Shown piece after piece: positions 54,033 to 62,717 of a DNA stretch of 64,000 bases; the first letter of the stretch is position 1; each line of letters opens with the position of its first letter. Position numbers and translations under genes: made by a program. Source of the stretch: Algibacter miyuki (GTDB lineage: Bacteria > Bacteroidota > Bacteroidia > Flavobacteriales > Flavobacteriaceae). The stretch is taken from NCBI RefSeq assembly GCF_042427745.1, contig NZ_JBHMFA010000005.1. One strand, given 5' to 3'. Below the pieces are notes generated by a model that saw nothing but the letters and a program-made list of their open reading frames with translations, made no database searches and was not told the origin of the DNA.

Positions 54033-55670
54033 TTATTGGTTTTCAAATACGCCGCGGTCTGGGCTTCCTTTTATAGGGTTTCCTAAAAAATCCTCCATCG
54101 GATGGCCTTCAATTTTAACACCTTGATTAATATCTGATGATTCATTTTTTAACAAAAACCGTAAATACGATTTCCATTGTGTTCCCGAAGTCACGGCACT
54201 TTTAAACAGTGGATTCTTTTTACTTTTAGCTAAATCTTCAGGTTCGTTTTTTATGTTTCCGAAGAAAGTATTTGCTTCAAAAGTATTATTGGTGCTTTCG
54301 GTAAATTCAAATCTATTTCCTTTTCCTAAAGAATAGAAAATATTGTTTTTATACTCGGTTTTATCTGGATACCCGTTCCAACTTTTATGATAAATAAGTT
54401 GCACGGAATCATTCATTTTTCCAGCAAAAAACACATTGTTATAAATTTTGGTATTGGTTGTAGTTCCTGAATTTCTTACAATATGATGTCCGTTATCTTC
54501 AAAAATATTATACCTGATAATTGTGCCATCATTAAAACTTGTTTTACTAGATCCATCGTTACAAATAAGAATGCCACCATGCCCATTATGGTGACTGTAA
54601 TTGTACTGAATGATGGTGTTTTTACAATTCCAATCGCTATCAAAACCACCAGCATCCACGTCTGGTTTATGATCCCAACCATCGGCTTCTGTATTATAAT
54701 AAGTGTAAGATGCTTCGTTATATTGAAAAAGAGCATCATCACAATTAAACGGAAATGAAGCGTTACCACTACCCTTAATGCCATTGTGAGTGAAAAAACA
54801 ATGCTCCACTAAAGGGGATTTTGCTACGCGAACAATTAAGGCATTGGCGCCCGCTTTTTCGAATTTATTATTTCTAAAAACGGCGTTTGTATTTGGATAC
54901 CAATTATGGATTTTACCGTTTGCTAAAGTTTCTCCCCAACTACTTTTTAAAGATCTTCGATCCCAAACCGACCTATTAGACCAGCCCGTTCTATCTACGT
55001 TATGTATATAGCAACCTTCGACATACAAGCCGTCAAAATTAGATTTCACTTGTTTTGAAATGTTTTTATCTCTTGTAATTTCAACAAAAACACCGCCATT
55101 ATCTTTGGTGCTCATATCGCCATTCACATCGCTAATTTCTAAATTAATAAGTTGAATATCGTGAAGTGTTCCTGAATCCCTTCCTTCAATATAAATACCC
55201 ATTTTAGGCGCATAAACGTATGTAATATTATTTTTTAACGGATAAGCTCTTGGCGTTTCTGAAACTGCATAATTTTTTATTTTTAAATCGCGTAGCTCAA
55301 TGTATTCTTGATTAAATAACTGAATAGTGTAAGAAACTATTTCACCTTTCGAAACACGCCCTTGAGCATCTAAAATCGGTGCTGATCCTGAACCATAAGC
55401 ACCAATAACTATGCGTTTATTTTTAGCACCGCTGCCTTTTGGAACAAAATTCCCAATCCACTGCCCGCCTCTTCTAAAAAGTATAGAATCGCTTGGTTTT
55501 AATTCTAATTGATTGATTTTTGCGATGCTTTTAAACGGTGTAGCCATAGCAGTACCATTATTTGTATCTACCCCAATAAGATTGTCTACAAAATAAGTGG
55601 TTTGCGCATTACTAAATTGAAAAATAAATGCAAACAAAACAGAACACTTTTTTACAATTTTAAGTATCAT
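54033..55670 (-). CDS. Secreted right-handed parallel beta-helix protein
   Basis: 545 residues with signal SVLFAFIFQFSNAQT. The mature part starts with TYFVDNLIGVDTNNGTAMATPFKSI, a common opening for PL6/pectate-lyase-like and GH28-related beta-helices, and has many short turns with NNxF and GNxI features: AVFRNNKFEKAGANALIVR, ALFQYNEASYTYYN, TIIQYNYSHHNGHGGILICN, GTIIRYNIFEDNGHHIVRNSG. No catalytic residues can be assigned with certainty; a K/R or D dyad of polysaccharide lyases is not obvious. Location between a GH2 and a SASA esterase gene (7-base gap) in the sulfatase/lyase locus suggests a lyase or epimerase/hydrolase for the same glycan. Confidence 0.82.
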   Translation of the reverse strand: MILKIVKKCSVLFAFIFQFSNAQTTYFVDNLIGVDTNNGTAMATPFKSIAKINQLELKPSDSILFRRGGQWIGNFVPKGSGAKNKRIVIGAYGSGSAPILDAQGRVSKGEIVSYTIQLFNQEYIELRDLKIKNYAVSETPRAYPLKNNITYVYAPKMGIYIEGRDSGTLHDIQLINLEISDVNGDMSTKDNGGVFVEITRDKNISKQVKSNFDGLYVEGCYIHNVDRTGWSNRSVWDRRSLKSSWGETLANGKIHNWYPNTNAVFRNNKFEKAGANALIVRVAKSPLVEHCFFTHNGIKGSGNASFPFNCDDALFQYNEASYTYYNTEADGWDHKPDVDAGGFDSDWNCKNTIIQYNYSHHNGHGGILICNDGSSKTSFNDGTIIRYNIFEDNGHHIVRNSGTTTNTKIYNNVFFAGKMNDSVQLIYHKSWNGYPDKTEYKNNIFYSLGKGNRFEFTESTNNTFEANTFFGNIKNEPEDLAKSKKNPLFKSAVTSGTQWKSYLRFLLKNESSDINQGVKIEGHPMEDFLGNPIKGSPDRGVFENQ

Positions 55671-55677
55671 GATTATT

Positions 55678-56454
55678 TTATTTGTTAGAAATTAACTTTA
55701 ACATTTCAGTAGCATATCGCTTACCTAACAATCGCTGACTTGCACTATCAAAATGGGTTTCATCAATAGTTGAAGTATCTTCAGTGGTAACCACACCTGT
55801 ATTTTTAACATGTTTTGGCAACTCTAAAATCATATTATTAAAGTTAATCCGTTGTGGTTTATCAGCCGATAATTGTCCTGCTACAAAAGGTAAATCAGGT
55901 GCGTTTAAATCATTTCTTAACGCTTCAATCAATGCCATTATTTTAGGCATATATTGTTTGTATTTCCTAGAATTAGCTTCACCTTGGTGCCAAATAATTC
56001 CTTTTAAAACACCGCCTTTCATCGCTTTTTTAGCCCGACTTATCGCTTCATTATAAAACGTTTTTCCTGGCTCCCACTGCTCTATAGAGGTACCTCCTTT
56101 GGCATTAACAATTAATCCTATTTTTTTGTTAGGCATGGCATGTGCCATTTCTTTTGCAAAACCATAGCTCGGTCCTATTTTTTGCATTTTTATATCTTTT
56201 CTAATTGTAGAGTACTTATTAAACGGATTTGCAGCCTTTTCCCATGGTGTGTTTTCATTTCCTGTAAATAGAAATACATTTGGAATACTATCTTGATCTT
56301 GTAACTCTATGGGAGCACGGCCCGCCATATTAGATTGTCCAATGCACAAATAAAGATCCATTGAATTGGCTTCGCTTTTAGTTAAACTATTTGTTGATTT
56401 ACATTGATAAAACAATCCCACACACACCAATAATAGTATTTTGTAATTTTTCAT
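55678..56454 (-). CDS. SASA-domain carbohydrate esterase (sialate O-acetylesterase-like) lipoprotein
   Basis: 258 residues with lipobox FYQC (Cys18). The SASA/SGNH-like fold is defined by LYLCIGQSNMAGRAP (nucleophile S41), IVNAKGGTSIEQW, the HQGE block WHQGEANSRK (155-159) and DETHFDSASQ, the aspartate/histidine pair (H234). This is the pattern of family CE6/sialate-O-acetylesterase enzymes that remove acetyl groups from sugars. Surface or periplasmic lipid anchoring fits a locus for complex glycans. The gene lies 7 bases upstream of the beta-helix gene and 52 bases after the lyase gene, clearly one transcription unit. The acetylated substrate is inferred only. Confidence 0.9.
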   Translation of the reverse strand: MKNYKILLLVCVGLFYQCKSTNSLTKSEANSMDLYLCIGQSNMAGRAPIELQDQDSIPNVFLFTGNENTPWEKAANPFNKYSTIRKDIKMQKIGPSYGFAKEMAHAMPNKKIGLIVNAKGGTSIEQWEPGKTFYNEAISRAKKAMKGGVLKGIIWHQGEANSRKYKQYMPKIMALIEALRNDLNAPDLPFVAGQLSADKPQRINFNNMILELPKHVKNTGVVTTEDTSTIDETHFDSASQRLLGKRYATEMLKLISNK

Positions 56455-56506
56455 TTAATATTTCTATTTTTAATTAATTTTCTTTCCTCTTTTGATACAA
56501 AAGCTA

Positions 56507-58756
56507 TTAGAACAGTTCTAGTTTAAAAGTCCCTTCCGGAATGCTAAAACTAACACTATTTGTTTTTAAAACATCAATAGGAACATTTATTCCATCTATT
56601 TTTACTGATGAAATACTAGGAGCATAAAACGTGACTTTAGTCCCAGGGGAAATAATCTTACCACTCATTCCTTTACCATCAACATCGCAATTCATAGATA
56701 GTGCAACCGAGTTATCCGATTTAAAACCTATTGAATTTCCTTGTCCTGATTTGAATGATTTTCCTTTCAGAAAATAAGAAATCAATTTCCCTGATGCTTT
56801 TCTGTATAAAATATTTTCACCTTGAAAAGTCTCTGAACCGTATTTTTCAACACTATTCCCATTAGAAGTTAATGCCACATCAACAATCTCCTTTTGAGTA
56901 ATTTCACTACCTGAATAATCTCCAGCTACAATTCTTGTTAAACTTCCTGCTTTATGTGTTTTATCCCCTGGAAAAAGTACAGTAAGAATATCAGCTTGCT
57001 GGTTAAGTGTATTATAATTTACATACATATAATCGGAAGCAAAAGCATATCCCGACCGGTCCTGATTTACTGTCTTCTTTACTTCTACCGAAGCCGGTTT
57101 TGTTCCTAAAAAGGTCGTTAATGTCGCTTTATTTTCAGAATACAAACGAGGTCCTACATGTCCTTTTTCTATTTTAATTTCAGAAAAATACTCTGTTGCA
57201 TTCTTAACCGTATTTAAAATCGCTGAATTAGGATGCCATACTACATTAACATTATCTTCTGCTTTATCCGTTTTCACATGATCCATAACCACATAATACC
57301 CATTAACATCATTTGAAGGTTGCATAAATACAACATCTCTAAAATGAGTACCTTCTATAGCTTCGGAACTGGAACCTCTAAAATATTCGATACCTTCCCC
57401 AACAATGCCTTCTGTAATTCCATCTCCCACTTTTGAGGAATGTCGTTTTCCTCCTATCATTAAATTATTACCTGCTTCTGAATTTGAATGTATGAAATCG
57501 AAAGTAGCTGTTACCCCATCTATAGTGGCATCATTATTTGGTCCATCGTACCCAGCATTTCTCATTAAAATTTCACCATAGCCAGCCAATGCGATAGCGT
57601 TAGTCTCATAATGGGTATGATATTCTATATTCCCTTTTAGATTAAGCATACTCAAGTAAAGGCCATTGACAGATTGTGCTCTTGATTTTAAAGCTCCGTA
57701 ATTTTCAAATAAACGACTTGGTGCCAACTCTGCATCATCCGTATTAAATTCTATAGGATTATTATTTGCAGCTGTTCCGGCCATAATGAGGTAATTTGAC
57801 AAGTGCCCTTTCAAAATCCCTTTAGAAACTCCAGCACCTTCACGTAACGTCCACATCGCGTATTTGTAAGCTTCAGGAGAAAATCGTGCTGCAGACACAA
57901 TATGTGGAGATAAAATAATATTCCCGTCCTCAATATCCCATGGTTTTTGCACTTCAGTATTCCGAGAATCACCATAAAGTAAAATTCTCCCGAAAGGAGC
58001 CGTAGCATAGCCATACATAAACTCTTTTAATCCAACAATTCCTGGGTTTGTGTAATAATCATGATACCCCATATACTCCATGATATCTGGCGTAGAATTT
58101 TTAACTGTACGTTCAATGGAATTCCAGCGTTGTACACAATAGCCATTACCAGCTGGAGACACACCATCATTAGGCATATAGTGCTCTGACAAACCGATAT
58201 CGAACTCTTTTTTTGCTTCTTGAAATTTGGTTTCATCACCAATATATTTGTAATATAGCATGCGCATAGCCCAGCCATGCGGATCCCATTTACCAATTAC
58301 CAATGCCATAATTTTAGACTCTAACCAACCTTCATATTTCGAAAGTACGTCTGCATCTAAATCATATCGAATAACATCGAGCGCTAAAAGGGCATAAAAC
58401 AATTCATGCGAACGCACAGAAGATGTTGCTGCACCGTTACCAATTTCAATAGTTCGAATTCTAGTTTCAAATTTATCTTTAATAGCATTTATATATTGAC
58501 TCTTATTTTCAGGGTCGAGAATGTAAGCCAGCGCATTAGCCCCCAAAACATCTCTAGTTTCACCATCGCCTTCGCTTGCTATAGTAATAGCACTGGTTTT
58601 CATGGCTGCAAACATTTTAGAAGTCGTTGCTAAGTTTCTCCAATAATCGTAATCGGCAGTATCAATAATATTTCCTGAATACCCTTGATGTGGCATAAAT
58701 ACAGTACAAAAAAGTATTATTAAAACTAATCTAAAATGGGTACAAGTTATTTTCAT
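56507..58756 (-). CDS. Lyase-like exported protein, heparinase II/III-type layout
   Basis: 749 residues with signal LVLIILFCTVFMPHQGYSG. An N-terminal alpha/alpha toroid-like half (residues about 30-340, with YALLALDVIRYDLD and GKWDPHGWAMRML) precedes a beta-sandwich half with HTHYETNAIALAGYGEIL (an H-x-H-Y segment near 365), DFIHSNSEAGNNLMIGG and VVMDHVKTDKAEDNVNVVWH, and a C-terminal small beta domain. This layout is that of polysaccharide lyases with the heparinase II/III or hyaluronate-lyase fold (for example PL8, PL12, PL17, PL21, PL40), but I cannot place it in one. Tyr/His in the HYE segment may be catalytic. It lies 83 bases downstream of the second lyase gene. The exact substrate is unknown. 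Confidence 0.75.
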   Translation of the reverse strand: MKITCTHFRLVLIILFCTVFMPHQGYSGNIIDTADYDYWRNLATTSKMFAAMKTSAITIASEGDGETRDVLGANALAYILDPENKSQYINAIKDKFETRIRTIEIGNGAATSSVRSHELFYALLALDVIRYDLDADVLSKYEGWLESKIMALVIGKWDPHGWAMRMLYYKYIGDETKFQEAKKEFDIGLSEHYMPNDGVSPAGNGYCVQRWNSIERTVKNSTPDIMEYMGYHDYYTNPGIVGLKEFMYGYATAPFGRILLYGDSRNTEVQKPWDIEDGNIILSPHIVSAARFSPEAYKYAMWTLREGAGVSKGILKGHLSNYLIMAGTAANNNPIEFNTDDAELAPSRLFENYGALKSRAQSVNGLYLSMLNLKGNIEYHTHYETNAIALAGYGEILMRNAGYDGPNNDATIDGVTATFDFIHSNSEAGNNLMIGGKRHSSKVGDGITEGIVGEGIEYFRGSSSEAIEGTHFRDVVFMQPSNDVNGYYVVMDHVKTDKAEDNVNVVWHPNSAILNTVKNATEYFSEIKIEKGHVGPRLYSENKATLTTFLGTKPASVEVKKTVNQDRSGYAFASDYMYVNYNTLNQQADILTVLFPGDKTHKAGSLTRIVAGDYSGSEITQKEIVDVALTSNGNSVEKYGSETFQGENILYRKASGKLISYFLKGKSFKSGQGNSIGFKSDNSVALSMNCDVDGKGMSGKIISPGTKVTFYAPSISSVKIDGINVPIDVLKTNSVSFSIPEGTFKLELF

Positions 58757-58839
58757 AATTATTATTATTCAAGTGTGTATGTTAAAGTCTTTTTTTATTT
58801 TTAAATGTTAGTTAATTTCACTGCTAAAATTGTCAATCA

Positions 58840-61002
58840 TTATTTTGATGCAAATAATATACTATCTCCTTTTAGCTCTATCATATCTGAAAAATCATCT
58901 GTAATAATCTCAATTTTATTTTCACTCCTATTCACCTTAAACGGTTTATCCAAATTTTTCAGTTGATGTACCACGATGAATTTCGTTGATTTACATTTTC
59001 TTCTTAGAATAAGCATTGGCTTGGATATTCTTTTGATGTTGTCAGGTGTATCATCCCATCCATTACCTACATCCATCGGGGTGTTTGTTACAAAAACTTC
59101 GGTACCTTTCTCGCTTCCAACATCTAGCCTAACACGTTTTCCATCACTGTCGGTAAAACCACCCTGCCAAGATTCATGAACCAGACCTTTTTTACCTTTT
59201 CTCAGCCAAGAATTCCCTTCTTCCTTAGATTCAGAATCTATAGGTTCTAGTTTATAATCTTTATTAAAACCATCATAATCTTCTAAATCTATTTTTGTGT
59301 AAAATTCAAAATGGCCTTCATTATGTAAAATATAGTCATAGGTATGAATATCATCACTGGTACACTCGAATACATCCAGAAGATAATCGGGAGTAATCCC
59401 TAGTGTACGTCTTTGGGTGACACCTTTATAGATTGTACCCTTAAGAGAAATTGTTTTCATACGCCCACTATCTTCAATATCAGAAAAAACAATATCGCTA
59501 AATTCTTCAGCTTTCTGAATAAGCTGATACCGTCTTCTATCTGGTCCTTTTTTATCCACCACAACCGTATTATGACCTAAACTGTAATGAGAAATTGGTG
59601 TTTTATTTCGATGGCCTCTTGAAGGCCTTGGTGCCAGATAGTTCCAGCCTATGTCCCAGTCAAGATATATCATTTTTCCATTTACAATAAGATCGAAATG
59701 AAAAGGGTCATCATTCCCATGGTATTGAGTGGTATTTCCATTTCTAACATGTAAAACATTGCTTTTTCCATTCCAATAATCTGCCCCCTCTACAGTACTA
59801 ATTAAAGCATGCCCATGTTCCTTAAATACAGAACTTTTAAAAGACGGTGCTTCTTCCTTTCCAAAAGGTATACCATGAGTAAGAGTATTATCACCCCACA
59901 CAGTCACATCTAAACAAAAACGATCTTTTTGTTTGTTAATCACCCATGCATATTTTGGGTCCTTATAAACATTATAAAAAATCTCAAATTTGTTAACTAC
60001 GCGATCGGACGGATCATCAAACAAATAGCCTCCACTATATTGATTTCTGAGTATTTCTCCATTTGAATTTTTGATGACGAGATGAGCTGCATCTCCATTT
60101 GAAGCTAATAAACCTACCGGATAGCACAGTTCAAATAATCCATCAATCATACCTTTTATAGAGCCTCCATTTGGAGATACATAATGATATAAATCCTCAT
60201 ATTCATTTACTCTTGAAGCTTCTGCCAATAAGCTTATCGCACATAATACGTAGTGAATGGTGTAGTTGGTTGGTTCGGGCCAAAACTTTCCATCCCGTAA
60301 TTTATTTTCAAGAACAGTTTTCAAGCCAAATTTACCGTTAATGGAACGATCAATAGCTTCTTCATTTGACGTTAAAAACCCCATAACACCCATTGCTGAT
60401 ATACCCCAAAACTGAGTATTCCCCAATCTCCCAATAAATTTATCTTCATATTGAAAATATTGCTGAGTAACTTCCTCAAAACGAATCATTAAGTCATCTT
60501 TTATAGAACTCATCAGTGGATGGTTCTTGACCAAATCCCATGCCCAGAAATAATTCATTCTAGACATACCCCATGACCAAATTTGCTTGTTAGCAGGCAA
60601 GCCTAATTTATTATAGGGGACTCCCATCTGATCCAACTTAAATTCTTTAATCAAATGATCTTTAATCTCAATCAATTTTGCTTCTTCACCAGTCAGCCGA
60701 TAATGTATTGCTATATATTTCAAATATTGTCCGGTTGACCATTGGCGCCAGCTTCCCTTCCAATGACTTTTATAAAACTCATCTTCTGCCCCATAAACAT
60801 TATGCTTTAATACTTCAAAGCGTTTCTTTGCCCAATCAAATTGTTTTATATTTTCTTTAATCCGTTCAAAATCTTGCTCATTTAGAAACAACTTTTCATC
60901 TCCTCCAAATATTGGAGATGTTGAACCCTCATAAAAGCCTACTGGTAAAACAAATGCACCAGATGCCATTAAACCTAACTTTGTAAATTCGCGTCTTTTC
61001 AT
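58840..61002 (-). CDS. Heparinase II/III-like polysaccharide lyase with Tat-type signal
   Basis: 720 residues. The N-terminus MKRREFTKLGLMASGAFVLP is a twin-arginine-type signal (RREFTK), so the enzyme may be exported folded. Residues about 35-370 form the alpha/alpha barrel (DWAKKRFEVLKHNVY, WSWGMSRMNYFWAWDLVK, GNTQFWGISAMGVMGF), and residues about 400-720 the beta-sandwich with QYHGNDDPFHFDLIVNGK, HYSLGHNTVVVDKKGP and LHNEGHFEFYTK. HNTVVVD is a hallmark of the Hepar_II_III domain. It should cleave uronic-acid-containing chains by beta-elimination. It is 244 bases from the sulfatase gene upstream, a larger gap that may hold an internal promoter. Confidence 0.88.
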   Translation of the reverse strand: MKRREFTKLGLMASGAFVLPVGFYEGSTSPIFGGDEKLFLNEQDFERIKENIKQFDWAKKRFEVLKHNVYGAEDEFYKSHWKGSWRQWSTGQYLKYIAIHYRLTGEEAKLIEIKDHLIKEFKLDQMGVPYNKLGLPANKQIWSWGMSRMNYFWAWDLVKNHPLMSSIKDDLMIRFEEVTQQYFQYEDKFIGRLGNTQFWGISAMGVMGFLTSNEEAIDRSINGKFGLKTVLENKLRDGKFWPEPTNYTIHYVLCAISLLAEASRVNEYEDLYHYVSPNGGSIKGMIDGLFELCYPVGLLASNGDAAHLVIKNSNGEILRNQYSGGYLFDDPSDRVVNKFEIFYNVYKDPKYAWVINKQKDRFCLDVTVWGDNTLTHGIPFGKEEAPSFKSSVFKEHGHALISTVEGADYWNGKSNVLHVRNGNTTQYHGNDDPFHFDLIVNGKMIYLDWDIGWNYLAPRPSRGHRNKTPISHYSLGHNTVVVDKKGPDRRRYQLIQKAEEFSDIVFSDIEDSGRMKTISLKGTIYKGVTQRRTLGITPDYLLDVFECTSDDIHTYDYILHNEGHFEFYTKIDLEDYDGFNKDYKLEPIDSESKEEGNSWLRKGKKGLVHESWQGGFTDSDGKRVRLDVGSEKGTEVFVTNTPMDVGNGWDDTPDNIKRISKPMLILRRKCKSTKFIVVHQLKNLDKPFKVNRSENKIEIITDDFSDMIELKGDSILFASK

Positions 61003-61019
61003 TTTTTAATATTTATTAA

Positions 61020-61048
61020 ATATTACCCTGATATACCATTAGTAATAT
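61020..61048. repeat. Inverted repeat upstream of the Tat-signal lyase gene
   Basis: ATATTAC (61020-61026) and GTAATAT (61042-61048) with a 15-base spacer, about 20 bases before the lyase start. Possible regulator site or chance in AT-rich DNA. Confidence 0.3.
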
Positions 61049-61246
61049 CAATTAAATTAAATCCTAATTTGAATATAGATGAATTGAGTACGTTCCATAC
61101 TTCCCAGTAGTCTATTTTATCTTAACCAATTTTGCGCCTAACCAACTACATATCATTTATTTAAGTGATTTATTATGCTTAATTACTCTAGTATCGGCAT
61201 AATAATTAACCGCTAATTCTTCACTTTTAAAATTAGAGCTTCACCT

Positions 61247-62674
61247 CTATTTAGACTCCTCGTAGCCCAATATGACCTCCGGTTTTTGAAATAATCCATT
61301 CATATGTTTCATGACCTCTTTGTCTTTATCGTTAGTTGAGTGGATCAAGTTATTCCATTCATTTGGGTCGTTTTCCTGATTGTAAAGTTCTTTAGAACCA
61401 TCAAAATATTCTGTGAATCGATAAGAACCATATTTCACGGTAGCATATTTCCCTCTTCTGAAAGTATAAGCTGGGTGCTCCCATTTAAGTGTTGGATTTT
61501 TTATTAAAGGTACGAGGCTACGCCCTTCGACTACTTTATTTTCCGGAAGTCCGCATAGCTCTAATAATGTTGGGTAAAGATCAATAAGCTCCACATTAGC
61601 CTCAACCGGTTTTGTTAAACCATTTACCGAACCCGATCTTGGGTCCTTTATAATTAAGGGCACTTTTGTAGAACGATCCCACGCCGTATGCTTTTGAAAT
61701 CTGCTTTTTTCTCCCATATGAAACCCGTGATCCGACCATAAAACGACAATGGTATTATCTCTGTATGGGCTATTTTCTAAGGCTTCTAATATTTTTCCAA
61801 CCTGAGTATCTGTAAACGTAATGCAAGCCATATAAGCCTGAAGCATCTTCCTCCATTGATTATTTTTAATCGCCCAAGGTACGTCTGGATAGGAATTCCA
61901 AACCGCTTTAGCCGCTTCAGGGATGTCATCATAATCGTCTGCTTTGTACGGAGGAAGCTCGATTTCATCTAAAGGATACATGTCTAAATACTTTTGCTGA
62001 ATATATAAAGGCGTATGCGGACGCATAAAACCAGTCATCAAAAAGAAAGGTTTATCATGCTTTTGAGAGAGTTGATCTACAGCCCATTCAGCCGCTTTAT
62101 AATCACTCATTTCATTTTCCGGTTTATTTATAGGCCCCCAATCCAAAAGCCCTTTTGAACCAAACCAATTTAGTCTTTTCTTTTTTCCATTTTCATCAAA
62201 ATTGAAGTCCCATGAACCACGCCCGTGAGATACATCAACGGTTTCCTCGGGAACGTGGTGATGAAGAAGCTTTCCAGCAGCCATCGTCTTATAGCCATAA
62301 TCTGAAAAATATTGATAAATAAGTGAAGACCCTTTCCTTTTAGCTGCATTAACAACTTCCTCATCCTTTCTTTGTAAACTTCCTTCAATTCCAAAACCTA
62401 GGTTATGATAGTACATTCCAGACATGACACTTGCTCGCGAAGGTCCACAAACCGCATATTGACAATGGGCTGAATTAAAAAATGTGCCTTGAGAAGCCAA
62501 CGCATCCATATTAGGTGTAATGGTTTGGTTATTGCCCATATAGCCTGCCCAGTCATTCAAATCATCTACCGCAATAAAAAGTACATTCGGTTTTTTTTCT
62601 GTTTTTACTTTTTTAGATGAAGAACAGCTTACAATAAGTACTAAACTTATAAAAAGGAGAAGGAATCGTTTCAT
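61247..62674 (-). CDS. S1 formylglycine sulfatase, iduronate-2-sulfatase-like, lipoprotein
   Basis: 475 residues with lipobox IVSC (Cys17). The sulfatase core starts PNVLFIAVDDLNDWAG (metal D37, D38). The maturation motif is CGPSRAS (C76-x-P-S-R), where cysteine is oxidised to formylglycine, then SGMYYHNLG. LWSDHGFHMGEKSRFQKHTAWDRSTKVP is the C-terminal metal/sulfate region. NVLFIAVDDLNDW...TPNMDALA is typical of subfamily S1_7-like iduronate-2-sulfatases. It hydrolyses sulfate esters on the imported oligosaccharide. It is followed on the same strand by the lyase genes and preceded by a second sulfatase after 43 bases. An anaerobic or FGE-type maturase must be encoded elsewhere. Confidence 0.94.
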   Translation of the reverse strand: MKRFLLLFISLVLIVSCSSSKKVKTEKKPNVLFIAVDDLNDWAGYMGNNQTITPNMDALASQGTFFNSAHCQYAVCGPSRASVMSGMYYHNLGFGIEGSLQRKDEEVVNAAKRKGSSLIYQYFSDYGYKTMAAGKLLHHHVPEETVDVSHGRGSWDFNFDENGKKKRLNWFGSKGLLDWGPINKPENEMSDYKAAEWAVDQLSQKHDKPFFLMTGFMRPHTPLYIQQKYLDMYPLDEIELPPYKADDYDDIPEAAKAVWNSYPDVPWAIKNNQWRKMLQAYMACITFTDTQVGKILEALENSPYRDNTIVVLWSDHGFHMGEKSRFQKHTAWDRSTKVPLIIKDPRSGSVNGLTKPVEANVELIDLYPTLLELCGLPENKVVEGRSLVPLIKNPTLKWEHPAYTFRRGKYATVKYGSYRFTEYFDGSKELYNQENDPNEWNNLIHSTNDKDKEVMKHMNGLFQKPEVILGYEESK

Positions 62675-62717
62675 AGAATATTATTATCAAATGTTATAAT
62701 CTTTATTTTTTAATGTC

